Source of the DNA: Candidatus Brockarchaeota archaeon
Lineage (GTDB): Archaea; Thermoproteota; EX4484-205; JAAOZP01
NCBI GenBank assembly: GCA_017601345.1
Contig: JAFNIT010000013.1
Span: 1 to 33,108, forward strand
Length of the DNA stretch: 33,108 nucleotides
Direction of reading: 5' to 3'
The translations under genes were made by a program, and so were the position numbers. Position 1 is the stretch's first letter. Every line of letters starts with the position of its first letter. The notes below the pieces were generated by a model that did not search any database, was not told the DNA's origin, and saw nothing but the letters and a program-made list of their open reading frames with translations. This document shows positions 30,117 to 33,108 of the stretch, in pieces.

Positions 30117-30485
30117 TTGAGCCCCGTGGTGGAGATAAGGATAGTGAAGGAGTCGAATAATCCCCTCTTAAGAAGGAGGGAGATACTGTTCGAAGTGCCG
30201 CATCCGGGGAAGCCTACTCCGAGCATAGCTGAAGTCAGGCAGACTATTTCAGCGATGAAAGGAGTTCAGCTTGACACCGTCTACATAGTTAGCTTGAAAA
30301 GCATGACTGGAAGACAATCCTCACGCGGGGAAGCGCATGTCTATTATTCTCCGGAACATGCTGCAATAGAGCCGCTTCACGTCAAGATTGCAAACCTTCC
30401 CCCGGATGAGAAGAAAAAGATGAAAGAGGAGATCAGGAAGAAGAAGATGGAGATGAAAGCTAAGGCTGTTGGTGGGAGGAGATGA
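30117..30485 (+). CDS. rps24e: Ribosomal protein S24e (eS24)
   Basis: Archaeal/eukaryotic small-subunit protein. The 122-residue product has [60 protein letters not shown] and a lysine-rich C-terminal helix. TTG 30117 gives the typical beginning. Its stop overlaps the ATG of rps27ae, the usual neighbour. Confidence 0.95.
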   Translation: MSPVVEIRIVKESNNPLLRRREILFEVPHPGKPTPSIAEVRQTISAMKGVQLDTVYIVSLKSMTGRQSSRGEAHVYYSPEHAAIEPLHVKIANLPPDEKKKMKEEIRKKKMEMKAKAVGGRR

Positions 30486-30643
30486 AGGACTTGATAAAAT
30501 ATTATGAGGTTGACGTCAGCAAGAAGACCGTTAAGCTAAGGAACAGGAAGTGTCCAAGATGCGGCAAGGTAATGGCGTTCCACAAGGAGGTTAAGCCGAG
30601 GTGGCACTGTGGCTCCTGCGACTACACGGAATTTGTAAGGTGA
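30482..30643 (+). CDS. rps27ae: Ribosomal protein S27ae (eS31)
   Basis: Zinc-binding small-subunit protein, the archaeal form without the ubiquitin fusion of eukaryotes. Too short for the ORF track. ATG 30482 overlaps the rps24e stop (ATGA); the frame ends at TGA 30641-30643 after 53 residues. It reads [20 protein letters not shown] and [12 protein letters not shown] (first V read as the preceding Asp-Val pair), with CxxC and CxxC zinc ligands. Kae1 follows after seven bases. Confidence 0.95.
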   Translation: MKDLIKYYEVDVSKKTVKLRNRKCPRCGKVMAFHKEVKPRWHCGSCDYTEFVR

Positions 30644-30650
30644 GCCCCCC

Positions 30651-31652
30651 GTGGGGGAGCGTTTAACCTGCATAGGCATAGAGTCAACAGCCCACACTTT
30701 TGGAATAGGAATCGTCAAATACCATCCTTTCCAAATACTCTGCGATGTTAGAAGAGTTTACAGGCCTGTTTCAGGGGGGATACATCCAAGCGAGGCTGCT
30801 AGGCATCATATTGAAAAAGCTGTTGAAGCGCTCGAGGAAGCGATGTCTAGGGTTGACTTGAAACAGGTTGATATAGTAGCATTTGCGAGAGGCCCCGGAC
30901 TTGGCCCATGCCTCAGAGTCGGAGCAGCCTTAGCAAGAATGCTCTCCCTAAAGCTTGAGAAACCCTTGGTGGGTGTAAACCATGCTGCTTCTCACATAAA
31001 CATAGCCAGAGCATTGACGAGGGCTATCGATCCCGTTGTACTATACGTTTCAGGAGGCAACACACAGGTAATTTATGCTTCGGAGGGAAAATACGTAATC
31101 CTGGGAGAGACGGAGGATATTGCAGTGGGAAACCTCATAGACGTCTTCGCCAGAAAAGCTGGCCTAGGTTTTCCAGGAGGACCGAAGGTGATGGAGTTAG
31201 CCTCGAAGTCAAGGAGGCTGTTGAAACTACCCTATAGCGTTAAGGGTATGAACGTCTCCTTCTCAGGCATGTTGACAATGCTTGAGGGGCTTGTGGGTAA
31301 AGAGCCGGTTGAAGACCTCTGCTTCTCGCTTCAGGAAACAGCCTTCTCCATGCTAATAGAGGTTTCGGAGAGGGCGATGGCAATGCTCGGAGTTAAAGAA
31401 TTCATCATAGCGGGCGGAGTCGGAGCCAATGCGAGGTTGAGACAGATGGCTGGGAAAATGTGCGAGGAAAGGAATGCTGTTTTTAAAGACTATCCGATTG
31501 AATATTATGCTGACAATGGAGTCATGATAGCGTGGGAGGGAATAATCCAATATATGCTTGGTGAAAAACTGAATGTGGAGGATTCTATGGTAAAGCCTAG
31601 GTGGAGGATTGTCGATGTTAAACCGCCTCCCTCAGGGCTGTACGAGAATTAG
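30651..31652 (+). CDS. kae1: tRNA N6-threonylcarbamoyladenosine synthase subunit Kae1
   Basis: Catalytic subunit of the KEOPS complex, which places t6A at position 37 of tRNAs reading ANN codons. The ASKHA fold motifs are present: CIGIESTAHTFGIGIVKYHP, the metal-binding HPSEAARHHIEKA, FARGPGLGPCLRVGAALARM, VGVNHAASHINIARAL, LYVSGGNTQVIYASEGKYVI, FPGGPKVMELA and AGGVGANARLRQMAGKMCEE. GTG 30651 fits the family start. The 333-residue length is normal and no Bud32 domain is fused; bud32 instead overlaps its end by 38 bases. Confidence 0.96.
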   Translation: MGERLTCIGIESTAHTFGIGIVKYHPFQILCDVRRVYRPVSGGIHPSEAARHHIEKAVEALEEAMSRVDLKQVDIVAFARGPGLGPCLRVGAALARMLSLKLEKPLVGVNHAASHINIARALTRAIDPVVLYVSGGNTQVIYASEGKYVILGETEDIAVGNLIDVFARKAGLGFPGGPKVMELASKSRRLLKLPYSVKGMNVSFSGMLTMLEGLVGKEPVEDLCFSLQETAFSMLIEVSERAMAMLGVKEFIIAGGVGANARLRQMAGKMCEERNAVFKDYPIEYYADNGVMIAWEGIIQYMLGEKLNVEDSMVKPRWRIVDVKPPPSGLYEN

Positions 31653-32283
31653 AACCCTCTACCAGGGTGCTGAAGCAATAGTAGACTTATGCGAATGGAT
31701 GGGCACTAAGGTAGTTGTTAAGACTAGGATTTCTAAGGGTTATAGGATTAGTGAGCTAGATGATTTTGTGAGAAAGTCAAGGACTGTCAGGGAGGCTTCT
31801 CTCCTCAGCTCGGCTAAGAAAGCTGGAGTTGAAACACCCTTCGTATACCATGTTAACCCCGTTGAGGGATGGATAATAATGAGCTATGTCGAAGGCGAGG
31901 GCCTTAGGAGCCTGCAATATTCAAGCGTCTTTCCCAATCTCGTAAATAGGCTTGGAATGATTGTAGGAAGGCTTCATTCAGCTGGCATAGTACACGGCGA
32001 CTTGACTCCGGCAAACGTGATCCTATCTGGCGATAGGCTCACCCTCATAGACTTCGGCCTAGGAGAATATTCTAACGAGGTTGAGAAAAAAGCTGAAGAC
32101 ATATACACATTGATCTCAAGCCTAACGCCGCTCTCAGATTACGATTCTCTTGTAAAGCTTTTTCTAGAAGGTTACAGGTCCTCAGCCGGAGAATCCGCCA
32201 TCAAAGTCGAGGAGAGGGTTAAAGAAATAGGTAGAAGAGGAAGATATGTGGAGAAAGAGCTTAGACGTCAAACAGAATCATAA
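31615..32283 (+). CDS. bud32: KEOPS kinase/ATPase Bud32 (PRPK family)
   Basis: Atypical small kinase that acts as an ATPase in KEOPS. ATG 31615 gives 222 residues. It has the N-lobe with KVVVKTRISKGYR containing the ATP-binding lysine, the helix ending REASLLSSAKKAGVETPFVY, the catalytic loop IVHGDLTPANVILSG and the metal-binding IDFGLGEYSNEVEKKAEDIY, as in Bud32. It overlaps Kae1, supporting translational coupling of the two partners. Pcc1 and Cgi121 are not in the window. Confidence 0.95.
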   Translation: MLNRLPQGCTRIRTLYQGAEAIVDLCEWMGTKVVVKTRISKGYRISELDDFVRKSRTVREASLLSSAKKAGVETPFVYHVNPVEGWIIMSYVEGEGLRSLQYSSVFPNLVNRLGMIVGRLHSAGIVHGDLTPANVILSGDRLTLIDFGLGEYSNEVEKKAEDIYTLISSLTPLSDYDSLVKLFLEGYRSSAGESAIKVEERVKEIGRRGRYVEKELRRQTES

Positions 32284-32342
32284 ATTCCATTTTACATTTA
32301 GCATTAAATCCTTTTATTCAGCAAAGGAGAATTGTTAATCTA

Positions 32343-32741
32343 ATGGTTGAGAGAAGTAGGGATTGGATGAAACAGGCAGAAAGAGACCTTGAGAATGCAA
32401 AGTATGAAATGAAAGGCGGTTTTTACGAATGGGCTTGCTTTTTGAGTCAGCAAGCAGCGGAGAAAGCGATAAAAGCAGTTTTCCAAAGGCTTAACATGGA
32501 AGCCTTTGGCCATAGCGTTTACGGGCTCCTCGTCAAACTACCGGAAAAATATACGGTCGGTAGAGAACTATTGGAGAAAGCAATGGAATTGGATAAAGCA
32601 TATATACCAACTAGGTATCCAAACTCGATACCGGAAGGAGCTCCCTTCGAGGTTTACACGGAGGGGGAGGCAAAGAGGCTGATTTCCCATGCTGAAGAGA
32701 TCATCGGATTCTGTAAGGGTATTCTATCCGGAAATAGATAG
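32343..32741 (+). CDS. HEPN-domain protein
   Basis: HEPN proteins are small four-helix proteins, many paired with a minimal nucleotidyltransferase in toxin-antitoxin-like modules. The 132-residue product has WMKQAERDLENAKYEMKGGF, FYEWACFLSQQAAEKAIKAV and IPTRYPNSIPEGAPFEVYTE followed by a last helix with AKRLISHAEEI; these are HEPN (PF05168-type) features. The R-x4-6-H motif of RNase-active HEPN toxins is not evident after the Arg-Tyr-Pro segment. ATG 32343 follows AAGGAGA and a TATA-like CCTTTTATTC (32311-32320). It overlaps the nucleotidyltransferase gene by 53 bases. Confidence 0.88.
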   Translation: MVERSRDWMKQAERDLENAKYEMKGGFYEWACFLSQQAAEKAIKAVFQRLNMEAFGHSVYGLLVKLPEKYTVGRELLEKAMELDKAYIPTRYPNSIPEGAPFEVYTEGEAKRLISHAEEIIGFCKGILSGNR

Positions 32742-33060
32742 GGATAGTCTCATCTTAATTCTGAAAGGTGAAATCGAAAAGCTTTCGGAGAGATTACGAG
32801 TAAGAAGTGTGATACTTTTCGGCTCCTACGCTACTGATAGGTATACTCCTGCTAGCGATATCGATTTACTAGTAGTCATTGAAGATGAAGATAAGGAAAA
32901 GGCATATAGCGAGATTTTTAAAAATTTGAAAATAAGCAATCTTCAACTACACCTGTACACATTAAAAGAATATGAGAAAATGAAGGCAAGCGGATCCTTA
33001 TTCATTAAGGAAATAGAGGAAAAAGGAATACCGATTAAAATCAATACCAGAGAAGTTTAA
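32689..33060 (+). CDS. Minimal nucleotidyltransferase (MNT), partner of HEPN protein
   Basis: Small polymerase-beta-type nucleotidyltransferase domain. The 123-residue product has VILFGSYATDRYTPASDIDL, the GS-x10-D-x-D signature that binds metal and nucleotide, at about residues 43-60. The third catalytic acid usually found near residue 95 in a 'vDlv' strand is not obvious; the strand here reads LQLHLYT. ATG 32689 is the track's start; GTG 32707 (VRVFYPEI) and other in-frame codons are possible because the HEPN gene overlaps. MNT partners often modify and silence the HEPN protein. Confidence 0.86.
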   Translation: MLKRSSDSVRVFYPEIDRDSLILILKGEIEKLSERLRVRSVILFGSYATDRYTPASDIDLLVVIEDEDKEKAYSEIFKNLKISNLQLHLYTLKEYEKMKASGSLFIKEIEEKGIPIKINTREV

Positions 33061-33108
33061 AAAGATACTTCCTATACTCGACAAAACAAACCGAATAAAC
33101 TGAAAACT
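33061..33108. other. End of window, nothing recognised
   Basis: 48 AT-rich bases after the MNT stop codon; the sequence ends before any further gene can be seen. Confidence 0.5.

Noticed and set aside
1-33108. CRISPR array, insertion sequence or integrated element
   Set aside because: No spaced direct repeats, no transposase or integrase ORF, and no terminal inverted repeats were seen.

Overview
This window is an archaeal chromosome segment holding most of a ribosomal-protein/transcription/translation supercluster. Archaeal markers are the '-e' class ribosomal proteins (S4e, L32e, L19e, L14e, L18e, L7Ae, S28e, L24e, S6e, S24e, S27ae), aIF2-gamma, aIF5B/IF2, RNA polymerase subunits D, N and E' with Spt4, the RNase P protein Rpp29, Kae1/Bud32, a mevalonate-pathway pair, many TTG/GTG starts, TATA-like boxes about 27-30 bases before starts, and introns of the bulge-helix-bulge (BHB) kind. 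L14e together with a cbf5 intron points to the TACK/Thermoproteota side of the archaea; I cannot name the lineage more precisely from sequence alone.

Layout. 1-255 is the 3' end of rpl2. 268-991 (minus) is a frameshifted helix-hairpin-helix/DNA-glycosylase-like gene inserted between rpl2 and rps19. rps19 stands alone, because a small unknown minus-strand ORF (1603-1824) follows it. From 1933 to 9528 there is an unbroken, overlapping run: L22-S3-L29-Rpp29-S17-L14-L24-S4e-L5-S14-S8-L6-L32e-L19e-L18-S5-L30. Then come L15-SecY, an EMC3-like DUF106 membrane protein, cytidylate kinase, L14e and the pseudouridine synthase Cbf5. A tRNA-Ser with a short intron follows, then S13-S4, S11 alone on the minus strand, and RpoD-L18e-L13-S9-RpoN-S2-Memo-mevalonate kinase. 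After a 424-base gap come type 2 isopentenyl-diphosphate isomerase and GluRS, then L7Ae-S28e-L24e-adenylate kinase, IF2, S6e-aIF2gamma-PIN-RpoE'-Spt4-dephospho-CoA kinase-S24e-S27ae-Kae1-Bud32, and finally a HEPN/nucleotidyltransferase pair.

How the genes work together: nearly everything serves ribosome assembly, translation initiation, transcription, tRNA/rRNA modification (Cbf5, Kae1/Bud32, Rpp29, the Fcf1-like PIN protein), protein export (SecY, DUF106), or nucleotide, CoA and isoprenoid precursor supply.

The strongest finding is in cbf5. The gene looks broken by a 13-nt insertion exactly at the codon of the catalytic aspartate. The insertion sits in a near-perfect BHB-type fold (10-bp outer helix, 4-bp central helix, 3-nt bulges), and cutting at the standard bulge positions removes exactly 13 nt and restores the GTLDP motif and an open frame of 327 codons. 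It is therefore best read as a very small protein-gene intron, not a pseudogene. Other points of note are the single-gene inversion of rps11, the breaks around rps19, a CTG start for rpoE', an apparent 1-nt frameshift at the start of L24e, and the absence from their usual sites of L34e, RpoK, archaeal-type AdkA and Ndk.
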